A DNA stretch of 64,000 bases, from contig NZ_JAEHGE010000001.1 of NCBI RefSeq assembly GCF_016097415.1, positions 2,467,157 to 2,531,156 of the forward strand, given 5' to 3'. Below the pieces are notes generated by a model, which saw nothing but the letters and a program-made list of their open reading frames with translations, searched no databases and had not been told where the DNA came from. Below, one piece after another: positions 49,673 through 60,848 of this stretch. Position 1 is the stretch's first letter. Each line of letters starts with the position of its first letter. The DNA comes from a sulfur-oxidizing endosymbiont of Gigantopelta aegis. Its GTDB lineage: Bacteria > Pseudomonadota > Gammaproteobacteria > GRL18. Made by a program: the position numbers and the translations under genes.

Positions 49673-49808
49673 ATGCACAGTAAAAACCTGAACCCGGTGT
49701 TTCACGTGATAATCGTATTGATGATGCAGGGCTAGAACGATTGGAACAGCATTTGAAATGTGGCTCTAAAATGCAAGCAGCAGTGCTGAAACAATGGATA
49801 AAACGTTA
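49673..49808 (+). pseudogene. small unknown gene, 5' part, cut by IS1595
   Basis: From ATG 49673 (AAGG upstream) it reads MHSKNLNP, then after one lost base near 49695 GVSRDNRIDDAGLERLEQHL and KCGSKMQAAVLKQWIKR. The IS1595 element follows. The joined product would be about 65 aa, helical and charged. Not recognised. It follows the haemoglobin by 9 bases and may share its transcript. Confidence 0.6.
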
Positions 49809-50847
49809 CTTGATTACCCATAAAGCTCCGCCATTTTTAGGAGCTTTCCATTCATAGGTGGCGTTTTCATCGCCACGCATAAAAACCTTGGCATCATGTC
49901 TTTTAAGTTAAAGCGTCTATTAAACCGATAACAAAATTCAGCAAGATACCGAGGTAAATGTTTTGAGTTAATGGAATGATAGCTTCCCTTCATAGAGTTT
50001 TTAATATTACCTATCATAGTGTTAACCCAGATAAACTCAATTTTATCAACACTTGCCGCACCACCACCCGTGACGATTGGAACATGCTTACAGTCAGCTT
50101 CTTTAACCGCAGGAAAACAATTTAACCCATCTGAGTAAACAGTACTTCCAGGTGTTAAATGAGTTTGTGCCCATCGTTTTATTTCACTGGATTTAAACCC
50201 TTTAAGCACATTTAAATTCATTGCAATCGGGTGTCCATCTTCATTAGTAGAAACGGCTGCAACGAACGGTGTTTTATTTTCTGAACCACGACCTCTGGAG
50301 CCGCCTCTGTGCTCACCACCCCAGTAGGCATCATCAATTTGAATGATGCCTGATAAAGGTTTACTGTCATCACGTTCTTTCATAACCTGCATGATCTTTT
50401 GTTTCATACTCCAGGCTGTATTGTAGCTTACCTTAAGCTGTCTCTTTAATTCTAATGCTGAAACCGCTGTCTTCAATTGAGTCATAAGATGAATCGCTAA
50501 AAACCACTTAGATAAAGGCAGTTTGGTACTATCAAATATTGTCCCACAGGTTGCTGATGTCTGATGATGACAATGGTGGCACTGATAAAGATGGCGATGT
50601 TCTAGAGTGCAAAGTCTTATTGCCACACTCTGGGCAAACAAATCCATCAGGAAATTTCCATTTAAATAAGGCTTGTCGGCACTGTTTGTCAGTGCCATAA
50701 TCATTAAAAAGCTCAAATAAACTATAACCTTCTTGAAACTGAATTTTATTTTTGACATCATTCTACTCCACACATAATCTATACTTTAATTATAGTATAA
50801 TTATAGTATAATTATCGAAATATGGCGGAGCTTTGTGGGTAATCAAG
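49809..50847 (-). mobile_element. IS1595-family element
   Basis: 1039 bp with 26-bp inverted ends, CTTGATTACCCATAAAGCTC at the left and, inverted, CTTGATTACCCACAAAGCTC at the right (one mismatch). The 8-bp target repeat AAACGTTA is at 49801-49808 and 50848-50855. Carries one transposase on the minus strand. Confidence 0.93.
49814..50773 (-). pseudogene. IS1595 transposase, frameshift near N terminus
   Basis: From about 50600 downward the frame has the ISXO2-like DDE core: SGIIQIDDAYWGGEHRGGSR, GSTVYSDGLNCFPAVKEADC and EFCYRFNRRFNLKDMMPRFL. The Zn-ribbon N terminus lies in another frame: YGTDKQCRQALFKWKFPDGF followed by VCPECGNKTLHSR. The 319-aa frame replaces it with unrelated residues, so the enzyme is probably broken. 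Confidence 0.85.
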
Positions 50848-50855
50848 AAACGTTA

Positions 50856-50916
50856 TGGTGATTCAGCCCGAGTGCTTATTAAGCAATATGGGCAATACAG
50901 CTCAGCCATGGACTAA
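50856..50916 (+). pseudogene. small unknown gene, 3' part
   Basis: Completes the small protein after IS1595: YGDSARVLIKQYGQYSSAMD with TAA at 50914. Removing the IS and one AAACGTTA restores KQWIKRYGDSARVL. Confidence 0.6.
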
Positions 50917-50917
50917 G

Positions 50918-51091
50918 TTATTTTTCTGCTTCTAGCAGTTTTTGATGACGTCGTGCTCGTTCTGCTTGTCTTTGTTCAAATTGCTGGGATGCTTGACGCA
51001 TCATATGAGAATAGGACGTGAATCCGCCTTGACTTGTGTTGAGCTTTCGGTGGCTGCGTACTTTTGTTGATGAGCGGGGGGTGCTACACAT
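50918..51091 (-). CDS. small basic protein, 57 aa
   Basis: ATG at 51091 with a strong CAGGAG site seven bases upstream. Product MCSTPRSSTKVRSHRKLNTS then a Gln/Arg-rich helix (QQFEQRQAERARRHQKLLEA). Highly charged, no cysteine pair, possibly nucleic-acid binding. Not recognised. Convergent with the small unknown gene, stops one base apart. Confidence 0.55.
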   Translation of the reverse strand: MCSTPRSSTKVRSHRKLNTSQGGFTSYSHMMRQASQQFEQRQAERARRHQKLLEAEK

Positions 51092-51220
51092 AGTTCACTC
51101 CTGTTTGAGTTGCTAGTTTTAAGCATAGCAAAAAATTGCTATGAATAAACTCCGTATTATTACTTAATCTGAGTTCTGGTTAGTGCCCACCCGTAAATAG
51201 GATTTGTTATATACAAACCC

Positions 51221-51313
51221 CGTAGGGTGGGCATGGCTTTATCTGCCCACGCGGATTCAAGTGCTTATTATGCATACTTTCAGCGTGGGCACAAAAAGCG
51301 TGCCCACCCTACG
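51221..51313. repeat. 93-bp inverted-repeat element (CGTAGGGTGGGC type)
   Basis: CGTAGGGTGGGCATGGCTTT at the left and the complement CGTAGGGTGGGCACGCTTTT from the right end, with inner GCCCACGC arms, form one hairpin. A further GTGCCCACCC lies just outside at 51184. Typical of non-coding mobile repeats. It replaces the 3' end of the acyl-CoA synthetase gene. Confidence 0.8.
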
Positions 51314-52946
51314 ATCTCAATACCACCACTTAAAGGTAGTGTTTCATTTAATACCACAATGGCACTGAGATAGGGCTTGGCCTCACCAATCACGATGGCT
51401 TGTTCAAAAATGGGATCGCTGCAAATGGCCATTTCTAATTCAGCAGGGGGCACTTTTTCACCATTGCTTAAAACCAGAATTTCTTTGACTCGACCGGTAA
51501 TATAAAGATGATTGTTTCTAATTTCAGCTTTGTCACCCGTATGAAGCCAGCCATCAGAGCTAATGATTTTTTGAGTTGCCTGATCATTGTTCCAGTAGCC
51601 GGGCATGACATTGCTGGCCTTAATTAAGAGTTCCCTTTATCAGTAAATTTTGTCTTGATGCCGGGTAAGATTTGGCCAACGCTGAAAGGATCATTATCAT
51701 CCAGTAAATTGGTGCTAATGACCGGTCCAGCTTCAGTCATGCCATAGCCCTGAGTGATGTTAAGACCCAGACCAATAAAAAATTGGGCAATTTCATTAGA
51801 TAATGCCGCACCACCACTGATGGCAAGACGTAAATGACCACCCAATTTTGCCATGACTTTTTGTGCCACAATTTTATTCAATAGCGGCCAAAGTAATAGA
51901 CCTGGAAACCAAGCTCGGCGATGTTGTTGAAAGAGAAATCGCTGCCAGCCTATGTCGATGGTGAGCATAAATAAATAGTTTAAAATAGCGGGTTCGGTGG
52001 CCAACTGCTGAGTGATTTTGGCATGAATACGCTCAAAAATACGTGGCACAGTGACTAGCACCTTGGGTTTAATGGTTTGTAAATCAACGGGTAGTGCATC
52101 TACTGAGCGTGCATAGGCGACTTCAGCCCCAGACATCATAGGAATATAGTAACCTGCGGTACGTTCAAACATGTGCGACAAGGGTAGAAAAGATAAGAAA
52201 AGATCATCACTACGACAGGGTACAGCAGTGATGGCTGCCCAAGTGTCAAACAGAATATTTCGATGGGTAAGCATAACCCCCTTAGGCTTGCCTGTAGTAC
52301 CAGAAGTATAAACAATGGTGGCTAAACTGTCAGGATCACTGATATGATTATTCATAAGCGGTGTGGCTTGCCAGTGTTTTAAATCCTCAGTATTGGAATA
52401 GGCTTTGCTTTCCTCAAAAAAATTGATAGTTGGGCAATTTATATTTGTCTTTTGCTCAGATTTATCTTGCGCTGAATGATGTTCAATAGTGACCAGCATA
52501 TTCAGTTTGTTAATTTCTTGATGAATTGATTCCAAGGTTAAAATTTGTTTATGACCATCAATAATTAATGCCCTTATTTGAGCATCATTGATGATATAAG
52601 CGATATTTTCTGCCCGATCATTGGGATAGAGAGGGACAACAATAATACCCAAGCTAAGCGCTGCTTGTTCAGAGAAAACCCAATTGGGACTATTTTTAGC
52701 CATGATGGCAATACTATCATCTGCTTGCAGGCCATTTTGTTTAAAGATAGCCTGCCATTTTAGTACTTCAAAATAGGATTCAAGCCAGCTCAAGCTTTGC
52801 CAGTCATCTAGGTCTTGAGAATAATAATGATAAGCTATTTTATGTGGTGTCGCTGCAACACGCCTAAAAAATAAGCCTGATAGCGTTTCTGCCACTTTTG
52901 GGTCAATAGCATGAGTCTTTTTATTTGTCATTGTTTTTGTTTTCAT
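51280..52946 (-). pseudogene. long-chain acyl-CoA synthetase, frameshifted and 3'-truncated
   Basis: The frame 52946-51624 holds the ANL-family start: ETLSGLFFRRVAATPHKIAY, P-loop LATIVYTSGTTGKPKGVMLT, VPRIFERIHAK, ISGGAALSNEIAQFF and NITQGYGMTEAGPVIS. It ends at TDKGNS by loss of one G in GGGGAA near 51625. The next frame has LLIKASNVMPGYWNNDQATQ, DGWLHTGDKAEIRNNHLYI and GRVKEILVLSNGEKVPPAEL. The C terminus is replaced by the 93-bp repeat. It activates fatty acids with CoA and pairs with the adjacent fadJ-like gene. Confidence 0.88.
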
Positions 52947-52980
52947 GATAAGTACCTCGTTAAGTACTATTTAATTGTTC

Positions 52981-53544
52981 CTATGATGTTAATGTATTCC
53001 AACCAATGCCAGGTTTAAAACGTGAGCCAAAATCTTTACTTAGATCAATAAGCACATGATCCATTTCTTTAATGCCCTGATGTTTTATATAATGCATTGG
53101 TCCACCCAGGGGGGGGCAAAGCCTGTACCAAAGATAATACCTGCATCCAGATAGTCTTCATTGGCAACGACTTTTTCTTCCAGACAGGCAACCGCTTCAT
53201 TGAAGAGGCGAAACATAAGCCGATCACTGACTTGCTTAGAAGATAGGCCATGATAGCGTTGCTGATGTTTGATGGCATGGCCATTTTTGTAAGTATAAAA
53301 ACCTTGTTGCGTTTTTATCCCTAAGCGTCCTTGTTCAACCCATTTGACTAATGTCTCAGGTACGACAATATTTTGTGACTCAGATAGATTGTTAGCAACG
53401 GATAAACAAATATCTAAACCCACTTTGTCAGCCAATTCGATAGGCCCCATAGGCATACCAAATTCTTTGGCGGCATTATCGATAAAGCTGGCGGGAACAC
53501 CTTCAGCAAATAACTCCATTGCTTCGAGTAAGTAAGGGGTGAGT
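52981..53544 (-). pseudogene. fadJ-like gene, 3' segment, first copy
   Basis: Ends with the native C terminus FKPGIGWNTLTS and TAG at 52981. It contains the 3-hydroxyacyl-CoA dehydrogenase C-terminal domains (LLEAMELFAEGVPASFIDNA; MGPIELADKVGLDICLSV; YHGLSSKQVSDRLMFRLFNE). A changed C run at about 53105 breaks the frame (GFAPPWVD instead of GFAPFLGG). Bases about 53010-53544 repeat at 54620-55155 with IS3 copy D between. Confidence 0.88.
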
Positions 53545-54619
53545 TGATGTGTCAACACTTTTCCGGACAGTTTTCTAAATATTTTTTGGCTGTTTCAAGT
53601 GATTTTTGTCATTTTGTATTTCCTATCATTTTAGTTTCTCATGTTAACTTTAAACAGATGAAGAGAAAGGGCTTTGCCCTCTGGAACGATAGAGCCGTTC
53701 CATTCACCCAAGGTATTTTCACAACGGTAATGATCCTGTTACAATATCTTCACGGCACAGGCTGAGGAGCCGATGGCCGTCAACGGTAATGGGCGGCATT
53801 TATGTCGCCTTTTACCCCTCTTCAATCAATCGATTTAAGCTATTTCCTGCTGTATTTCATAATCGACTGGTGACAAATAATCATTAGCCGAATGAAGTCG
53901 CTCCCGATTATAAAATACCTCAATATATTCAAATGTTGCCTGCTTTGCTTCTACTCTGGTTTTGAATCGACAATGGTGCGTCAATTCAGTTTTCAAACTA
54001 TGAAAGAAGCTCTCTGATACAGCATTGTCCCAGCAATTTCCTTTGCGGCTCATAGACTGAATTATGTTATGATCCGACAATATTTTTCTATGACTATCAG
54101 AGGCATATTGGCTACCTCGGTCAGTATGCCAAAGCAATCCATCCATTGGTTTACGCTTCCATATGGCCATCAGTAAAGCATCATTGACTAGCTTGGCTTT
54201 CATTCGCTCATCCATCGACCAGCCAACAATTTGCCTAGAGAATAAGTCAATGACAACCGCTAAATATAACCAGCCTTCCTTGGTGGCAATATAGGTAATA
54301 TCACCCACATAGTAGCGATCAGGTTGAGAGACAGTAAACTCTCTTTCCAGTAAATTTGGAGATATACGCTTATTATGCTTGGAATTAGTCGTCGCTTTAA
54401 AGCGTCTCTTCGTTTTACAAAACAAACCGGCTTTTTTCATTAATCGACCAATTCTCCGGCGGCTTATATGAACGCCTTTTTCAGCCAGTTTTTTTTTAAG
54501 ACGACGGGTTCCATAAGTCTTGCGACTGTCTTCAAACAGTTTTTTAGCTGCTCAGTAAGCGCTTCATTTTCTTTCTCTCTATCCGTTTTAGGAGAGCTAA
54601 CCCAATCATAGCCACATTA
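53545..54619 (-). mobile_element. IS3-family element, copy D, internal deletion
   Basis: Right end complete (TGATGTGTCAACACTTTTCC at 53545). Left end TAATGTGGCTAT (complement, to 54619) is fused directly to orfB at GATTGGGTTAGC, so all of orfA and the start of orfB are gone. It lies between two direct copies of a fadJ-like segment. Confidence 0.88.
53835..54600 (-). pseudogene. IS3-family OrfB, copy D
   Basis: The frame 54440-53835 gives 201 aa with intact DDE motifs ([33 protein letters not shown]). Upstream, [20 protein letters not shown] is present, but the A run is short and the next residues are out of frame. Confidence 0.85.
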
Positions 54620-56256
54620 CCAGGTTTAAAACGTGAGCCAAAATCTTTACTTAGATCAATAAGCACATGATCCATTTCTTTAATGCCCTGATGTTTTATA
54701 TAATGCATTGGTCCACCCAGGAAGGGGGCAAAGCCTGTACCAAAGATAATACCTGCATCCAGATAGTCTTCATTGGCAACGACTTTTTCTTCCAGACAGG
54801 CAACCGCTTCATTGAAGAGGCGAAACATAAGCCGATCACTGACTTGCTTAGAAGATAGGCCATGATAGCGTTGCTGATGTTTGATGGCATGGCCATTTTT
54901 GTAAGTATAAAAACCTTGTTGCGTTTTTATCCCTAAGCGTCCTTGTTCAACCCATTTGACTAATGTCTCAGGTACGACAATATTTTGTGACTCAGATAGA
55001 TTGTTAGCAACGGATAAACAAATATCTAAACCCACTTTGTCAGCCAATTCGATAGGCCCCATAGGCATACCAAATTCTTTGGCGGCATTATCGATAAAGC
55101 TGGCGGGAACACCTTCAGCAAATAACTCCATTGCTTCGAGTAAGTAAGGGGTGAGTACTCGATTAACCAGAAAACCGGGGGTACTTGTTACGGGCAGTGG
55201 TAACTTAGCCATTTTACCGGCAAATAATAAGGCGGTGTTTTTCGCATCGTCTGAACTGATGGCGGAACTGACAACTTCGATTAATGGCATACGTGAGACG
55301 GGATTAAAAAATGAATGCCAATTAAGCGTGAGGGTTGTTTAAGCGCAATAGAGATATCATCTAAGGGAATACTTGATGTATTAGTGGCAAAAATACAATC
55401 GTCTTTTGCCATTTGTTCACAATATTTAAACACACTTTGTTTGGCTGATACATCTTCTATGATCGCTTCAATGACTAAATCTGCTTTTTTAAACCATGAT
55501 TTTTAAGGTCAGGTATTAAGCGATCCATCGCCGCTTGTATCAGATGCTTCTGCTTGAGTTTTTTACTGAAAAATTGATTGGCACGGTGTATGAGTTGTGC
55601 CAATACCTCATTGTTTTGATCGTGTACGGTCACATAAAAGCCTTTATAAACACTTTCAATGGCAATATCACCACCCATCACGCCACCACCAATGACATGT
55701 ATATGTTTGAGTGCTTTGGCTTTAAGTTTGTCGTGAGTATGAGTCAATGATTTTAATTGATTTTGTAAGTTGAAAATACGTATCAAATTTTGTGCGGTTT
55801 CACTGGTAATAAGATGAGCAACAGATTCAGCTTCTTTTTCCATCATCAAAGCACTATCATGGGCATATAATTGCCATAATTTAATCAGTGCAAAGGGTGA
55901 GGGATAGTGTGACTGATTGACGCGCTTACTGACCTCTCTTTTGAGTATAAAAGCGATAAGCGGTCTAATGAGATTGCTATTGAATAGTTGATGGTAATAG
56001 GGGCGTTTATGCTGTTTAGTAAAGTTAGCATCTTCAAGCCACTTTTTAACAGTTGATTAAAATGTTGCTGAGGAATCTTATTGGAAATGACATCATCAAT
56101 TAAACCCATTTTTTTTGCATGATAAATTGATAATGCACGACCGGAAAGCATTAATTTCATGGCTTTAAATACCCCCAGCAATTGGCTACTTCGTACCGTG
56201 CCACCAAAGCAAGCCGATAAACAAAGGTGTTGATATTTTTGTATAAAAACACCCAT
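54620..56256 (-). pseudogene. fadJ/fadB-like fatty-oxidation alpha subunit, broken
   Basis: An enoyl-CoA hydratase remnant (ACFGGTVRSSQLLGVFKAMK; SGRALSIYHAKKMGLIDDVI) at 56256-56000. Then the NAD-binding half HVIGGGVMGGDIAIESVYKG (about 55700) and the dehydrogenase C-terminal part to GSRFKPGN at 54620, where IS3 copy D begins. One-base losses in A or T runs at about 55990, 55497 and 55308 split it. The last two restore GLKKADLVIEAIIED and GIHFFNPVSRMPLIE. Its 5' end is gone. It would carry out hydration and dehydrogenation in beta-oxidation. Confidence 0.85.
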
Positions 56257-56262
56257 ATTTGC

Positions 56263-56406
56263 TCAAAGTAATGAATTTCCAAGTTTAGAAATAGTTTTTA
56301 ACAATGCTTGTCTTTTGATTTTGTTATCTTCATTATGTGCTACTTCACTTAATGCTGATAACTCTTTATGTTTCTTATTATCTGCATCAAATTCTGGTAA
56401 ATTCAT
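56263..56406 (-). pseudogene. C-terminal fragment resembling an N6-adenine methylase/type IIG enzyme
   Basis: A 47-aa frame: MNLPEFDADNKKHKELSALS then EVAHNEDNKIKRQALLKTIS, stop at 56263. The IPxFDxxNxxHxxLAxLSxxAH pattern is typical of the tail of Eco57I-like restriction-methylases. The upstream part is missing; IS3 copy E abuts it. A relic, family call from memory of the pattern. Confidence 0.45.
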
Positions 56407-56409
56407 GTG

Positions 56410-57869
<1,460 letters not shown>

Positions 57870-57925
57870 TGCGTTCTCCAGTAATTCATTAAATGTTTTA
57901 ATAGCGATATTCATCGCGTGTAGAC

Positions 57926-57956
57926 ATTATGCTTAAATCGATGTATAAAACATAAT
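57926..57956. promoter_or_regulatory. putative CbbR operator between cbbL and cbbR
   Basis: ATTATG and CATAAT form a perfect inverted repeat 19 bases apart, enclosing CTTAAATCGATGTATAAAA, in the 121-base gap between the divergent cbbL and cbbR starts. LysR regulators bind such spaced palindromes here. Inferred from position and symmetry. Confidence 0.45.
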
Positions 57957-57990
57957 CAATAGTTTCTATCTTAAACATAGAGGATTATCT

Positions 57991-58171
57991 ATGGTCTACT
58001 CAGTAGCCAAAAACCTGATTCGTCATATCAGTTTGCGTCAGATGCAAATTTTTGAAGCCGTGGTTCGACTCGGTGGCTATACCCGGGCAGCAGAAGAATT
58101 ACACCTCACCCAGCCTACGGTATCAATGCAGGTAAAAAGCTCAGTGAAACAGTAGGTTATCCATTGCTTGA
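57991..58171 (+). pseudogene. cbbR: CbbR LysR-type regulator, 5' part
   Basis: ATG 57991 with AGAGGA upstream. Encodes the winged HTH: LIRHISLRQMQIFEAVVRLG, GYTRAAEELHLTQPTVSMQV. One A is lost at GTAAAAAGC (expected QVKKLSETVGYPLLE). An IS66-like element follows PLLE. Activates the Calvin-cycle operon in relatives. Confidence 0.9.
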
Positions 58172-60077
58172 GTAACTTCTCAATAAGTCTGTGCAAAACT
58201 TGAAATAAAAACAAAAAAGTCTTGACAGCATTTTAGAGGACAAAAATTGCATTTTCACTGCCCCATGTAATTTATCCCTATAAATGATCCTGTCGATCTG
58301 TCTCAGATCGAAATAGAATATTTTTGAATGTTATCTTAACTGAGAGGGAGTTTGATCAACACAGGGCAAACTAAAGAGCCTTAAAAAGCCATGATACAAT
58401 TGTTTTATTGAAAACAACCTGTATTGATTATAGTGAAAAAATTACCTCCAATTCCAGAGATACCTGAAGAAGAAAAGACACCGGTAGTCCGATTACTCCC
58501 TTGCTTTCATGGAGCAACAACAGGAAATCATTCAAAACCAACAGGTTGAAATCGATGCCCTTAAAACAGAAGTTGCTAAGCTTAAAAAGCTACCTCCAAA
58601 GCCTAAAATAAGAGCCAGTAAATTGCCAAAGGATGATGACAATGATAATCCGACAGGTCATTCAGGAAGCAAGAAAAACAACTCAGGAAATGGGACTAGT
58701 AAAAGTCGTAAACGAAAGAAGAAATTGGCTATTCATAAAACCACCGTTATCAAACCAGATAACCTGCCAGAACATTCACGTTTTTTAGGGTATCAGGATT
58801 ATTTTGTTCAGGAGCTGCTGATTAAGCCTTTCAATACTCGTTATCGATTGGCTCGCTATAAAACACCCGATGGTGATACCTGTATAGGAAAATTGAGCTT
58901 TGATACACATATAGGACATTTTGGCCATACATTACAGAGTTATATCGTTTATCAATATTATCACCAGAGAGTGACTCAGCCATTGATAATACAACAATTA
59001 ACAGAATTAGGTTTTGATATTTCAACGGGTCAGATCAATGAGATTTTAATCCATGACAAAGACCATTTTCATACTGAAAAAATACATTGCTAACTGCCGG
59101 TATCAACAATAGTACTTATATCCATGTTGATGATACGGGTAGTCGTCATGATGGAAAGAATGGTTATTGTACTCACGTTGGCAATGAAACCTTTGCCTGG
59201 TTTTCAAGTACTCGATATAAGAGCCGGATTAATTTTCTACAATTGTTACGAGGTGCTGCTGTTGATTATACGCTCAACGATGCAGCACTTGATTATATGA
59301 GAGCAGAAAAATTACCTCACAAGCCATTGAGCGTTATTGAACAAAGTCATCAGACTTGCTTTGATAATGAAGAAGCCTGGAAATACTATCTGCAGAACAA
59401 TAGTATCATAACACAACGGCATGTTCGCATTGCCACAGAAGGCGCTTTACTGGGGGCATTAATTAACAGTGGCTTTCCAAGTGATTTGGTGATTGTGAGT
59501 GATGATGCAGGACAATTTGATATTTTGTTGCACGCATTATGTTGGATACATGCAGACAGAGTGTTTCAGCGGATACTACCACTCAATGAGCGACATGATA
59601 AAGAACTGAACTGGGTACATACTCAGATTTGGGAACTATTTTATGATCTCAAACAATATAAACTTGAGCCAGATGATCCGTTGAAGTCAGCGATTGCTGA
59701 ACATTTTGATGAATTGTGCCGGACTAAAACAAGCTTTGAAACGTTGAATCAGGCACTGAAACGATTGGCAAGAAATAAAACAGAATTACTGCTGGTATTG
59801 GAACGGCCTGATATTCCTCTTCATAATAATTTGAGTGAAAATGATATTCGAGAATATGTTATTAAGCGTAAAATTAGTGGTAGTACACGCTCAAAGGATG
59901 GGCAACTTTGCAGAGATACCTTTGTCAGTTTAAAGAAAACTTGTTTGAAACAAGGAATTTCATTCTGGGATTTTATTAATGACCGGATCAGCAAGAGAAA
60001 TTTGATCCCATATCTGCCTGAGTTGCTGAAAGGTAAAGTTTGTGCTGTTTAAATGCACAGACTTATTGAGAAGTTAC
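58172..60077 (+). mobile_element. IS66-like element (single large transposase) in cbbR
   Basis: 1906 bp with inverted ends GTAACTTCTCAATAAGTCTG at both termini. Flanking octamers TTGCTTGA (58164-58171) and GTGCTTGA (60078-60085) match in 7 of 8 bases. Removing the element joins cbbR PLLE to KVGNSLHTTTVG. Distinct from the IS66 in qmoB in both ends and gene content. Confidence 0.9.
58433..60052 (+). pseudogene. IS66-like transposase, frameshifted
   Basis: Likely starts at GTG 58433 (KKLPPIPEIPEEEKTPVVRL). One extra C near 58500 shifts into the frame from 58509 (MEQQQEIIQNQQVEIDALKT coiled coil, Lys-rich linker, GFDISTGQINEIL). One A is lost near 59083, after which NNSTYIHVDDTGSRHDGKNG (first Asp), VIVSDDAGQFDILLHALCWI (second) and LSENDIREYVIKRKISGSTR (Glu) follow. 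Confidence 0.85.
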
Positions 60078-60085
60078 GTGCTTGA

Positions 60086-60848
60086 GAAGGTGGGTAATAG
60101 CCTGCATACCACGACTGTAGGCGATGAAGTCTATGCCACATCGAAGAATATACTCAGTAGTATGGTGGCATTGGGTGAGTCAACAGCAGATTTAGATGGT
60201 GTGGTTAAAGGGCCATTGCGCCTAGCGGTGATTACTACGGCTAAGTATTTTATGCCGCATTTACTCGGTGCTTTCATTAATTTGCATCCAGAAGTGCAGC
60301 CTATATTGAAAGTGACTAATCGCTCACGGGTTTTAGAACGCTTAAAGGCCAATGAAGATGACATTTTAATTATGGGGCAAGTACCAGAAGAGATCAGTGT
60401 TGAAGCGCATCCCTTTGTTGACAATGAATTAGTAATAGTGGCTGATCCTAATCATCCTTTAGCACAGCGTTCATCCGTGAGCTTAGAAGACTTGAGTAAA
60501 GAACGGTTTTTAGTCCGTGAATCAGGTTCGGGTACGCGCTTAGCGATTGAACGCCTGTTTGAAGAACAGCGGCTTAAAGTCAATCCTTATATGGAATTAG
60601 GCAGTAGTGAAGCCATCAAACAGGCCGTCATGGCAGGCTTGGGCATTTCTGTTTTATCAAGACATAATTTGCGTTTAGAATTGGCAGGAAAGCATATTGC
60701 AATTATTGATGTCGTTGGTTTTCCTCTCTATTATCGTTGGTATGCGGTACATCTTAAGGATAAAAAATTATCGTTAGTCTCACGTACATTCTTAGATTTT
60801 TTATTGCAACAGGGAAAAGATATGTTGCAGAAGTATGACTTCTTTTAA
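60086..60848 (+). pseudogene. cbbR: CbbR LysR-type regulator, 3' part
   Basis: The effector-binding domain in one frame from LEKVGNSLHTTTVGDEVYAT to LLQQGKDMLQKYDFF: GPLRLAVITTAKYFMPHLLG, FLVRESGSGTRLAIERLFEE, SSEAIKQAVMAGLGISVLSR. These are close to known CbbR blocks. Its 3' end overlaps the convergent phosphatase gene by about 48 bases. Confidence 0.92.
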
